Positions 7,229 through 19,276 of a DNA stretch of 25,808 nucleotides are shown here, in pieces. The stretch is taken from contig JBGPNM010000012.1 in the NCBI GenBank assembly GCA_041487535.1, forward strand, positions 1 through 25,808, in the 5' to 3' direction. How positions within the stretch are numbered: the stretch's first letter is position 1; each line of letters opens with the position of its first letter. This DNA is from JANWHZ01 sp041487535. Its GTDB lineage: Bacteria > Patescibacteriota > Saccharimonadia > Saccharimonadales > UBA4665. A program made the translations under genes and the position numbers. The notes beneath the pieces are model-generated. The model did not search any database, was not told the DNA's origin, and worked only from the letters and a program-made list of their open reading frames with translations.

Positions 7229-7500
7229 TACTGCTCACCTCCTTCTGTCGGCAAATCCACCGGCTTTGGCTCGCTAGTTGGCCGCACCTGTTCTTCAGAA
7301 AGGAAGGGGCATTTGAAGCGTACTCCAGTCCGATAGGTATTATCTTCCTCGTTCATTATCAAAACCACACCAGGAATACTTGAGGGTTGTGAGCCACCCT
7401 GTTCCGCGCAGTTCATCATCGTTATCCTACCAATGTGATCAGTTCCGCCGTTCATAAACTGTTGAACATATGGGCATTCGACCCCCAGACATTTTGCCAT
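7228..7500 (-). CDS. Cysteine-containing 90-residue protein coupled between rpsL and rpsG
   Basis: Unrecognised small protein starting MAKCLGVECPYVQQ. It has four cysteines, at residues 4, 9, 31 and 64 (CLGVEC near the start, MMNC, FKCPF), which could bind a metal, though the spacing matches no zinc ribbon I know. The C-terminal 20 residues are Pro/Glu-rich and probably disordered. Both ends overlap neighbouring ribosomal genes by one base (TAATG) and it has its own AAGGAG Shine-Dalgarno sequence 7 nt before the ATG, so it is certainly translated with S12 and S7. Insertion of a gene between rpsL and rpsG is rare in bacteria. A ribosome-associated or assembly role is plausible but unproven. 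Confidence 0.78.
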   Translation of the reverse strand: MAKCLGVECPYVQQFMNGGTDHIGRITMMNCAEQGGSQPSSIPGVVLIMNEEDNTYRTGVRFKCPFLSEEQVRPTSEPKPVDLPTEGGEQ

Positions 7501-7913
7501 TATTTGCTCTCCTTCTTGGTGCCGTATTTGCTGCGGCTCTTTTTGCGGTTCTGGACACCCTGAAGGTCGAGTGCGCCGCGGACGATATGATAACGTACAC
7601 CCGGCAGGTCCGGCACACGGCCGCCGCGTACCAACACTACGGCGTGCTCTTGCAGATTATGGCCCTCACCGCCGATGTAAGCCCAGACTTCTTGGCCGTT
7701 CGATAACCGCACGCGGGCGACTTTGCGAAGCGCCGAGTTCGGCTTTTTCGGGGTCTTGGTGGTGACTTTCACGCATACGCCGCGCTTAAGCGGTGCTGCT
7801 TTTTCATAGTTTCTGGTCTTTAGGTTATTAGTTATACGCAGCAGTGCCGGCGACTTGCTTTTGGCAGTCACCTTGGTCCTCGGCTTACGTATAAGCTGGT
7901 TGATCGTTGGCAT
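7500..7913 (-). CDS. rpsL: 30S ribosomal protein S12
   Basis: A 137-residue uS12, the decoding-centre protein. I set the start at MPTINQLIRKPR (ATG at 7913, AAGGAG 4 nt upstream) because a further 30 upstream residues do not resemble S12. The decoding loop TPKKPNSALRK (54-64) is intact, including the Lys that streptomycin-resistance mutations hit. The second loop reads GGRVPDLPGVRYH. Pro101 stands where most bacteria have Lys (E. coli K87 region), while the following Asp, the usual methylthiolation site, is kept. There is a ~13-residue insertion before KRGVC, as in Firmicutes-type S12. It is first gene of its own transcript, downstream of a promoter and folded leader, and its stop overlaps the start of orf90. 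Confidence 0.98.
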   Translation of the reverse strand: MPTINQLIRKPRTKVTAKSKSPALLRITNNLKTRNYEKAAPLKRGVCVKVTTKTPKKPNSALRKVARVRLSNGQEVWAYIGGEGHNLQEHAVVLVRGGRVPDLPGVRYHIVRGALDLQGVQNRKKSRSKYGTKKESK

Positions 7914-7933
7914 GGGGCTCCTTAGTTTACTAT

Positions 7934-8003
7934 GTGTTCTACTGCAGCGGGGAGGACAGGCAATTGCCAACGCTGCCTGCCTTGTATCCCCGGCTCGGAA
8001 CAC
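7934..8003 (-). promoter_or_regulatory. Structured leader of the rpsL transcript
   Basis: Three nested pairings line up on the minus strand: GTGTTC (8003-7998) with GAACAC (7939-7934), GGGGA (7991-7987) with TCCCC (7953-7949), and GGCAGGCA (7981-7974) with TGCCTGTC (7962-7955, one G-T wobble). The hairpin ends about 20 nt before the rpsL ATG. It probably forms in the mRNA and is a good candidate for ribosomal-protein feedback control. Confidence 0.6.
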
Positions 8004-8022
8004 TTACGTTTGTACTTTGCCT

Positions 8023-8051
8023 ATAGTATCAGTTTTACTAATTATTGGCAA
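8023..8051 (-). promoter_or_regulatory. Promoter of rpsL-orf90-rpsG transcript
   Basis: Minus-strand TTGCCA (8051-8046), a 17-bp spacer, then TACTAT (8028-8023) preceded by TGA (extended -10). It lies in the 153-nt gap between rpoC and rpsL, 110 nt before the rpsL start. The predicted leader contains the folded element at 7934-8003. Confidence 0.65.
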
Positions 8052-8066
8052 CTGGTGCAGCGACGG

Positions 8067-11872
<3,806 letters not shown>

Positions 11873-11873
<1 letters not shown>

Positions 11874-14800
11874 TATGCTACCGCTCCTTCCTCATCGTCA
11901 CTTGTAGTAGTATCATCGGTCGCATCGTCGTCAGTCGCGGTTACGGATACCGTAGGAGCCCAACCGCTTTGATCGGTTTCAATCGTAAAGTCTTCTGATG
12001 CGAGTTCTTCTTCGGTAACATCAACTTCAGAGACTTCGTTCTGAGGAACCGCCACGGGAGCTTCTTCTTTGGCTTCCTTGCTGATATTCCGCGCCAGGAC
12101 ATCCTCGGCGTCAATGATCCGGTCAGAATGTATCAGGTCAACCTTGAGCCCCAGGCCCTGCAGTTCTTTCACTAACACATTGAAGCTTTCCGGCACCTTC
12201 GGCCCGACAATCTCTGTCTTCTTGATGATGGCCTCGTACGCCTTGCTGCGGCCGTAGACGTCGTCAGATTTGATCGTCAGCATTTCCTGCAGCATATTGG
12301 CGGCGCCGTAGGCTTCGAGCGCCCAGACTTCCATTTCGCCGAACCGCTGGCCGCCGTTTTGCGCCTTACCGCCGAGCGGCTGCTGCGTTACCATCGTGTA
12401 CGGACCGGTCGAGCGGGCGTGGATTTTGTCCGCTACCATGTGATTTAGCTTGTTCATGTACATAACGCCGACGGTAGTATGTTCACGGAACGCTTCACCG
12501 GTCCGGCCGTCGTACAGCTGGCGTTTGCCGTCCGCGGGCAGGCCCGCTTGCTTCAGAAGCTCCTGGATTTTATCGGTCGCTACCCCGTCGAATGACGGGC
12601 TGGCGACATGTAACCCAAGGGCGTATGCAGCCATGCCCAAATGGGCTTCGAACAGCTGGCCCAAGTTCATGCGTGATGGTACGCCGAGCGGGTTCAGCAC
12701 AATGTCAACTGGGGTTCCGTCCTCGGCGAACGGCATGTCTTCAACCGGCAGAATGCGGGCAATGACGCCTTTGTTGCCGTGCCGTCCCCCGAGTTTGTCG
12801 CCGACGCTGATCTTACGCATCTGCGCCACGAAAATCTGGATTTGCCTGATAACACCGCTCTTCAGTTCATGGCCGTTTTCGCGGCTGAATACTTTGACGC
12901 CCACGACTTTGCCGTGTTTGCCGTTGCTCATGCGCTGCGACGTGTCGCGGACTTCTTTGGCTTTTTCACCAAAGATGGCGCGCAGTAGCAATTCTTCCGA
13001 ACTCAGCTCTTGTTCGCCTTTGGGAGTAATCTTTCCAACCAAGATGTCACCCGGATGCACCTCGGCGCCGATGCGGACGATACCATCCTCGGCCAGATGG
13101 CGAAGTGCGTCCTCGGAGACGTTCGGGATATCGCGCGTGACGATTTCCGGGCCGAGCTTGGTCTCGCGCACCTCAATCATGAAGTCGACAATATGGATAG
13201 AGGTAAGCGTGTCATCCTGCACCAACCGGCGGGAAATGACTACGGCGTCCTCGAAGTTATAACCGGCCCAGGGCATAAACGCTACGAGCAGATCCTTGCC
13301 GAGCGCTAATTCGCCGCCTTCAACAGACATGCCCTCAATCAGCACGTCACCCTTACTAACCTTGTCGCCGGCGTCGACGACCACTTTCTGGTTGATGCTG
13401 GTTCCTTCGTTGCTGCGGACAAAGTGCTGCGGCCGGTACGACTTCTTGATCGTGCCGTACTGGACGGTAACCTCGTCGCCGGTAGCCTTTACGACTTCAC
13501 CTTTATCCTCTGCCAGCACGACCTGACCGGTGTTGCGTGCAGCAGCACCCTCTAGACCCGTGCCGACAATCGGCGCGGCAGGGCTAATCAGCGGCACCGC
13601 CTGACGCTGCTGGTTGGCGCCCATCAGCGAGCGGTACACGTAGTTCTTTTCTATAAAAGGAATAAGACCTGCCGGCGCGCCGATGATCTGGTTGCGCGTC
13701 GCGTCCATGTGCGTGACTTCGTTGGCGTCCACCTGGCTGGTATGTAGGTGCTTGCGGCCGCTGACGCGCTCGACTTCAAAATAGCCGTCGCTCGTCACCT
13801 TATTACCGCCGCCGGCGATAATGGCGCTCTCTTCGTCATACGCATCCAGATAGACAATCTCGTCAGTTACGCGCGCTCGGACCGGCCAAGTAGCTTGATG
13901 CTTCACCTTGGCAAGTTTGGCGGCCGCATCAGCAGTGATAGTATCACCAGTCTTGACGATAACCTTGCCGGCTTCGTCTTCCAGGTTAACGCGGGCGAAA
14001 TGACCCGCCAGATCCTTGGCTGCAACGGCATTGACGACCTTGCGGTACGGTGTTTCCACAAAACCGTAGTCGTTCACGCGGGCATAGTTGGCAAGATTAA
14101 GCACCAGGCCGATGTTGGCACCTTCCGGCGTCTCCACGGCACAAATTCGGCCGTAGTGGGTCGCGTGGGCGTCGCGCACGTCAAAGCCAGCGCGTTCGCG
14201 GCTGAGGCCGCCTGGCCCCATAGAGCTTAAGCGCCGCTTGTGGGCGAGCTCGCTCAGCGGGTTAACCTGATCCATAAACTGCGACAGCTGGGAGCTGGCA
14301 AAGAATTCGCGCACCGCAGCGACCACCGGACGCGCATTGATCAGCTGGCCCGGCTGAACCGTCTCGATGTCGCTCATAGACATGCGGTCTTGAGTGTTGC
14401 GCGCCATGCGCAGCAGGCCGATGCGGAACTGCCGCTGCACCAGCTCGCCGACCATCTTTACCCGGCGGTTGGCCAAGCTATCGATATCGTCGGCCGGCTC
14501 CAGAGTATTATTGAGCCGGATAATTTCGGCGATGATCGCCTCCAGATCCTCGATGCGCATCACGCGGTTTTCAATCGTATTCGGCACGTCAAGGTTCAGC
14601 CGCTTGTTGATCTTGTAACGGCCGACTCTGGAAAAATCGAAACGCTTAAAGTTATAAAACATGTTCTCGACCAGGCTCCGGGCGTTCTCCACAGTCGCCA
14701 GGTCGCCAGGCCGCAGGCGGCGATAGACTTCGATAAGCGCGTTGTTTTGGCCCCGCGCGGTGTCTTTCTCTAAGGTGGCGTTTATATAGCTCACCTTGCC

Positions 14801-15448
14801 GGTATCAACATGCTTGAAAGCATCGCGTATGCGGGCTTCGGTAACGCCAAGCGCCCGCAGCAAGGTCGTCACCGGCATCTTGCGCATGCGGTCGACTTTT
14901 ACGTACAGCGCGCCGCTCGTGGAAGTTTCGAATTCCAGCCAGGCTCCCCGCCCCGGAATCACTTTGGCACCGTACAGCATACCCGACGTATGTTGTTCTG
15001 CAGAAAAGAACACGCCGGCCGAACGGATCAGCTGGTTGACGACGACACGCTCCGCACCGTTGATGACGAACGTACCCCGTTCGGTCATCCAAGGGTAATC
15101 ACCCAGGTAGATTTCCTGTTCCTTAACTTCACCCGTCACCTTATTAATAAGCTCCACCTGCGCCATCAGCGGGACTTCGTAGGAAACGTTGTTGTCGCGC
15201 GCTTCTGCCTCGGTGAGCTTGGAGTTACCAAAATGGTAGTGCTTGAAATTCAGGCTGAGCTTAGCGCCGGTATAATCGTCAATCGGGCTGATTTCCGCCA
15301 ATAACTCGCCCAGGCCCTCATCTACAAACCACTGGAACGACGTGTTCTGATGGCTCACCAGGTTCGGTAAGTCAATGCCATCGTACCCCTGCGTAAAGAA
15401 TGTGCGCCGCCCCTTTGTCGTTGCCACATTACCGCCGCTTTTTGCCAT
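11873..15448 (-). CDS. rpoB: RNA polymerase beta subunit
   Basis: A 1191-residue beta subunit of RNA polymerase. The rifampicin region is ASSQLSQFMDQVNPLSEL followed by AHKRRLSSMGPGGL, keeping the Asp, Ser, His, Arg and Ser residues where resistance mutations arise but with Met for Leu533 (E. coli numbering). Active-site neighbours are normal: MPWAGYNFEDAVV, KLGGRHGNKGVIA and GGQRFGEMEVWALEAYGA. The C-terminal ~65 residues form an acidic, Thr/Ser/Asp-rich tail that is probably disordered. It is preceded by an AGGA-containing leader and a 279-nt gap, so it likely begins a new transcript, and it overlaps rpoC by one base. Confidence 0.98.
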
Positions 15449-15727
15449 ACGCGTTCCTAACCCCTTTCATTGGCAAACACGTAAACCACCTGCACTATAA
15501 TGAACCGTCTCAAGAATATTGGAGCCCTGGTGACGGAATCTCATGCAAGATTATTCTGTGCTGCCTTGTCTTAAAATATTGTTGATGCTGACGTTTTAAG
15601 ATTGATTTTTGTGGCGAAGGACACTACGCGTGGATGTGAAACCGCTCTGTTCATAATACATGTTGCCACAGCGTACACTGCTTCTTGGTATTTAATTCTG
15701 CACGACCGCGCAGTAAATGTCAATACA
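15449..15727 (-). promoter_or_regulatory. rpoB upstream region
   Basis: 279 nt without a convincing gene. On the minus strand TATAGT (15499-15494), 45 nt before the rpoB ATG, is the best -10 candidate, but its -35 region is weak. An inverted repeat, CTTAAAA (15570-15576) and TTTTAAG (15594-15600), lies further upstream and could be an operator or hairpin. It probably holds the rpoBC promoter and the 3' end of the upstream gene. Confidence 0.35.
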
Positions 15728-16429
15728 TCACAATGCTAAACGGCCGACATTGGTGTAAAGCCTTGCCAAAGGAGGAGTTTGATGACTTTCACCATCATCA
15801 AATCGCCCTTCCTCATACGGTTGCAGACCACTCATGCCAATGGCGGCATGGACCCCAGCCGGTGAACGGATGGGCTCAACCGTCCAAATCGTATTCTTGA
15901 TAGGTTTACCCGCTGCAAGCCGGATAGCCCTTTCGCCTAACAGGCTGTACGCCTTGCCTAAGTGCTTGATTACTTCAGGATCGTTCGGATCGCCCTTAAC
16001 CCATGCATGGACGTTAAACTTGAGCCCGGAGTACCCCTTACGGAGAATCCCTTTTGCGAAACCCGGTGGTAACGAAAGACGCAACCGATATAATGGCAGT
16101 CGTGCTGGGTAGTCCGGCTCTTGATCAAGGTGCGGTGGGTACAGCGATGCCGCCCCTTGGTACTCGCCTGATTCTTCATCTAACAACGCATAGTGCTCAG
16201 GATCTTGCAACAGGTGATCTCGCTGGCCTTTTTCTATTCGCCGGGTAGCGTCGTCCAGACTCACATTATCCGCTCCATACCTTCTCCAGGCGCCAGGCAT
16301 ATTGCGAACCTCGAATAAATAAGGATTGGAGCGTATTGTTTCCTGCGTCTGTTGAGCTAGGTCGCGGCTAGTACCATAGCCTTGCTGACCATCGAAATGC
16401 GTGTACGGAACTTTGATTATGTCTGACAT
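15728..16429 (-). CDS. Hypothetical protein, possible GNAT-type acetyltransferase
   Basis: A 233-residue protein without a clear family match. Two stretches resemble GNAT acetyltransferases: YALLDEESGEYQGAASLYP (about 80-99), like the beta-4 strand and its hairpin, and TIWTVEPIRSPAGVHAAIGM (about 180-199) followed by SGLQPYEEGRFDDGES, like the late beta strand, helix and GF-x-pattern. The acetyl-CoA loop (Q/R-x-x-G-x-G/A) is not clearly present, so this is a weak call. No signal peptide or membrane segment. It has a TATAGT box and a weak AAGG Shine-Dalgarno sequence just upstream, and lies 43 nt downstream of clpP, so it may be read from clpP or independently. Confidence 0.6.
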   Translation of the reverse strand: MSDIIKVPYTHFDGQQGYGTSRDLAQQTQETIRSNPYLFEVRNMPGAWRRYGADNVSLDDATRRIEKGQRDHLLQDPEHYALLDEESGEYQGAASLYPPHLDQEPDYPARLPLYRLRLSLPPGFAKGILRKGYSGLKFNVHAWVKGDPNDPEVIKHLGKAYSLLGERAIRLAAGKPIKNTIWTVEPIRSPAGVHAAIGMSGLQPYEEGRFDDGESHQTPPLARLYTNVGRLAL

Positions 16430-16472
16430 TTGAGCCTTACGACACTATAGATGACCGTCTGCGCCCCCGTGT

Positions 16473-17087
16473 TTAGGAAGTCTTCGGCGGGGTGGTAATA
16501 ATGGCATCGACAATGCCGTATTTTTTAGCATCGTCGGCAGTCATCCAGTAGTCGCGCTCCATGTCGTCTTTGATTTTCTCGACTTTTTGGCCAGTGTTTT
16601 TGGCCATAATCTCGTTCATACGGTACTTGATACGCAATGACTCTTTCAGGTCAATCTCCATGTCCGTCACTTTGCCGCGGGTGCCGCTGGAAGGCTGGTG
16701 AATCATAACCGTAGCATTCGGTAAGATAAAGCGCTTACCCTTCTTCCCTGAGCTAAGCAAGAACGCGGCAGCTGATGCTTGGACACCAATACCAACTGTC
16801 TGAATGTCATTCGTCACATATTCCATCGTGTCGTATATGGCTAGGGCGTCGTATACACTGCCGCCAGGGCTATTAATGTAGAAGAAAATGTCTTTCTTGG
16901 CATCCTGGGCTTGCAAAAAGAGCAATTGTGCCACGATAAGGTTAGCTGTAGTTTCGTTGACGTCGGTGCCAAGGAAGATGATGCGATCCTTCAACAGGCG
17001 GGAATAAATGTCGTAGGCACGTTCGTACCGGCCCTCATTTTCGATTACTGTTGGCACCAATACTTGGCTTCGGGGGAAATCGTTCAT
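16473..17087 (-). CDS. clpP: ATP-dependent Clp protease proteolytic subunit
   Basis: A 204-residue serine peptidase that forms the barrel chamber of Clp proteases and degrades unfolded or tagged proteins with an AAA+ partner (none in the window). The catalytic triad is visible as Ser105 (GVQASAAAF), His130 (ATVMIHQP) and Asp179 (ERDYW), with the same spacing as E. coli. The substrate-binding INSPGGSV (71-78) is present. I start at MNDFPRSQVLVP (17087), 10 residues after an upstream ATG, because a -10 box ends 7 nt before it and the family begins here. The promoter overlaps a CIRCE operator, so HrcA repression and heat induction are expected. The neighbours tig and clpP make this a protein-folding and turnover block. 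Confidence 0.96.
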   Translation of the reverse strand: MNDFPRSQVLVPTVIENEGRYERAYDIYSRLLKDRIIFLGTDVNETTANLIVAQLLFLQAQDAKKDIFFYINSPGGSVYDALAIYDTMEYVTNDIQTVGIGVQASAAAFLLSSGKKGKRFILPNATVMIHQPSSGTRGKVTDMEIDLKESLRIKYRMNEIMAKNTGQKVEKIKDDMERDYWMTADDAKKYGIVDAIITTPPKTS

Positions 17088-17094
17088 GCAATAT

Positions 17095-17124
17095 ATAATA
17101 ATCGAATTAGCACTCACGAGTCAA
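17095..17124 (-). promoter_or_regulatory. clpP promoter
   Basis: Minus-strand TTGACT (17124-17119), an 18-bp spacer and TATTAT (17100-17095), then 7 nt to the clpP ATG. It has no Shine-Dalgarno sequence, so the mRNA would be leaderless. The -35 hexamer lies in the centre of the CIRCE element. Confidence 0.75.
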
Positions 17125-17133
17125 GAGTGCTAG
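17107..17133 (-). promoter_or_regulatory. CIRCE operator (HrcA site)
   Basis: Plus-strand TTAGCACTC, 9 nt, GAGTGCTAG. This matches the CIRCE consensus TTAGCACTC-N9-GAGTGCTAA at 17 of 18 positions with the exact spacer. It covers the -35 box of clpP. HrcA bound here would block polymerase. CIRCE is classically upstream of groE and dnaK; clpP control by it is known only in some lineages. Confidence 0.92.
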
Positions 17134-17157
17134 CATACCTCCATCTTTTTACTGTCT

Positions 17158-17901
17158 TCAAGTTTCGAGCGGTACTGGCAGGAAAAAGCTGATGTCAGTA
17201 ATAGTCGTCGGATCTGCGACTACAATTCCCCAGCCGTCGCGAGTTGTAATATCTGTCGGAAGTTTCACCGGGGTCGGAGGGCCGAGGTCTGCATGATAAA
17301 AATGATTGAACCGTAACATGCAAAGATTAAGATAAAAATCACTGTAGGACGCTACCATTGGGCCGATGCCCTCAATAAACACAACGGCTTGAAGTCGCTG
17401 AACCAGCGGCAAAAGGTCAGTTGGACGGTAGTCTAGGTTTAATTTGGGCAAGGGGTCCATAGCTCGCCGATTTTTGCGCGGTTCAATTATTCCCGCCTTA
17501 ACCAGCGCTTCTGTGTCAGCCTCTATAGTGAGCAGCAGCATATCTTCAGTCGAATCATAAAGACGCTCGCTGCCAATGCGCTCCAGCTTCTGTTGCCGTA
17601 CAGCTGCGCTTTCATAGTCCTCCCGGGAAGGCTCATAGCCTATTCGCGTGTCAGGAAACGTTAGAGCGCTTATTTTATGCTCCAGGACGGGCCGCAGACT
17701 CACGCCTATGTCTAAAGGAGCAGCTATTCCGAGTTCGGAACAATCCAGCGATACCATTGATTCAACACTCGGAATATCGGGCCAAGGCTGCCGAACGTAT
17801 TTCGGCAAGAATGGTGACTCACCAAGGCGCTGATTCAAACGTAGTGATATAGTTTCAGGTCCGCCGTCTTTTTCCGGCCCGTTGCGCCTATTAGCAGTCA
17901 T
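17158..17901 (-). CDS. Hypothetical protein between tig and clpP
   Basis: A 247-residue soluble protein I do not recognise. It begins 5 nt after the tig stop without a clear Shine-Dalgarno sequence, so it is probably translated by reinitiation from the tig transcript. The sequence has an N-terminal Pro-rich segment (FLPKYVRQPWPDIPSVESM), a central charged helix (EDYESAAVRQQKLERIGSER, about 95-114), and a C-terminal half with beta-like strands and aromatic residues (VVFIEGIGPMVASYSDFYL, FNHFYHADLGPPTP). No catalytic motif, signal peptide or membrane span is seen. Its location suggests co-expression with the chaperone trigger factor; nothing else can be said of its role. Confidence 0.65.
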   Translation of the reverse strand: MTANRRNGPEKDGGPETISLRLNQRLGESPFLPKYVRQPWPDIPSVESMVSLDCSELGIAAPLDIGVSLRPVLEHKISALTFPDTRIGYEPSREDYESAAVRQQKLERIGSERLYDSTEDMLLLTIEADTEALVKAGIIEPRKNRRAMDPLPKLNLDYRPTDLLPLVQRLQAVVFIEGIGPMVASYSDFYLNLCMLRFNHFYHADLGPPTPVKLPTDITTRDGWGIVVADPTTITDISFFLPVPLET

Positions 17902-17906
17902 ATGAA

Positions 17907-19214
17907 TTATGCTTTGATTGACGTTGAATCTTTACCGGCAGCATACTGCACCAGCTTGGCGATAGTTTTTTCGGTGAGCATGCCGGACATGACGGTGCGA
18001 GCGTTTTCAGGCTTTTCTAGCTCGGCTTTCATGGCAGAGTCGTTGTACTGACCCTTCAGCAGCTGCATGCGTATCTTGAATTCCTCGGGCGTAACTATAA
18101 TGCCCTCGCGCTCAGCTACTTCAGTCAGCGCCAATCCGGCCTTTATGCGTTGCTCTGCGGACTGGCGTAACGTCAGCCGGTAGGCAGCTTCGTCCTGGCC
18201 GAGCTCATCCAGGTATTCCTGCCAGGTCTGTCCGCGATACGAAAGGTTACGCCGCACCTCTTGCTCGGCTTGCTGCACCTCCTCGTCGACGAGCACATCG
18301 GGAATAGCCGCCGTTGTACCAGCAGCCAGCTTGTCTACCAATTCATTCTGATACTGCCGGTCAGCCTGCGCTTGCATTTCCGACACCAGTTGCCTGTGGA
18401 TATCCGCACGCAGCGCCTCGATAGTCTTGAATGGGCCGGCTTTGGCAGCAAAGGCGTCGTCGGCTTTAGGTTCGGTAAGCTCGTGCACCTTTGTTACGAT
18501 CACATCGAACGTTATTTTCCGATTCTTGAGGGCAGCTACACCGTAATCGCCGGGGAACGTCAGCGTAAACGTCTTTTGGCCGCCAGGCTTCAGGCCGATA
18601 AGGTTCGCCTCGAAGCCGGGGATAAAGGTATCGCTGCCCAGAAGCAGCGGATAGCCCTTGCCGTCGGCACCACGCACCGCTTCGCTGGTCTTGGCGTCTT
18701 TGCCGACAAAGTCAATCACCGCCTCGTCGCCGTCTTTGGCGGCGCGTTCGACTTCGTGCTTATCGGCGGCGCGGCGCTGCAGATCGCGCACTACCTCGTC
18801 TACTTTTTTCTCTGTTACTTCTACTGGCTTTTGGGCAAGTTTGAACTTCCTGTAGTCCGGCAGCGTCACGACACCAATAGTCGTCACCTCGGCGACAAAC
18901 TCCAGCAGCGTAAAGGGCACGAATTTCTGCAGGGTGACCTTCGGCTGCTGCACCGGGCGGAGCTTCTCGGTATCAAGCGCCGCACCGTACAAGCGGTTCA
19001 TTACCGTGTCCAAGACGTCTGACTGAAGCAAGTTCGAGTCGGCACTACGCTCTACCATGGCCAGCGGGGCCTTCCCGGGACGGAACCCCGGCAGCTTCGC
19101 CTGCTTGCTCAGCCGGCGCAGCACTTCCTGCTTGGCGTCCGCAAGCTCGGCATGATCGGCAATAATGGTTAGTTTGACCGTTGTCGGGTTCAGTTGCTCT
19201 CGTTTTGTCTGCAT
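17907..19214 (-). CDS. tig: Trigger factor, ribosome-associated chaperone and prolyl isomerase
   Basis: A 435-residue trigger factor that meets nascent chains at the ribosome exit tunnel. The ribosome-docking signature GFRPGKAP is at about 43-50. A FKBP-type isomerase domain follows (GDEAVIDFVGKDA, then LLLGSDTFIPGFEANLIGLKPGG and FPGDYG), and then a long helical C-terminal chaperone domain (SEMQAQADRQYQNELVDKLA onward). Length and domain order are typical. An extended -10 (TGG-TACACT) ends 8 nt before the ATG and there is no Shine-Dalgarno sequence, so translation should be leaderless. It is followed at 5 nt by an unknown gene and then by clpP with its own promoter, a pairing of tig and clpP common in bacteria. 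Confidence 0.96.
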   Translation of the reverse strand: MQTKREQLNPTTVKLTIIADHAELADAKQEVLRRLSKQAKLPGFRPGKAPLAMVERSADSNLLQSDVLDTVMNRLYGAALDTEKLRPVQQPKVTLQKFVPFTLLEFVAEVTTIGVVTLPDYRKFKLAQKPVEVTEKKVDEVVRDLQRRAADKHEVERAAKDGDEAVIDFVGKDAKTSEAVRGADGKGYPLLLGSDTFIPGFEANLIGLKPGGQKTFTLTFPGDYGVAALKNRKITFDVIVTKVHELTEPKADDAFAAKAGPFKTIEALRADIHRQLVSEMQAQADRQYQNELVDKLAAGTTAAIPDVLVDEEVQQAEQEVRRNLSYRGQTWQEYLDELGQDEAAYRLTLRQSAEQRIKAGLALTEVAEREGIIVTPEEFKIRMQLLKGQYNDSAMKAELEKPENARTVMSGMLTEKTIAKLVQYAAGKDSTSIKA

Positions 19215-19222
19215 AGTGCGTT

Positions 19223-19228
19223 AGTGTA
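19223..19228 (-). promoter_or_regulatory. Extended -10 promoter of tig
   Basis: Minus-strand TACACT preceded by TGG, ending 8 nt before the tig ATG. It separates tig from the hisS transcript 62 nt upstream. Confidence 0.5.
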
Positions 19229-19276
19229 CCAGGACACACGGTATTTGGCCAGCGTGAGGCTATCTGTTATAGCTGG

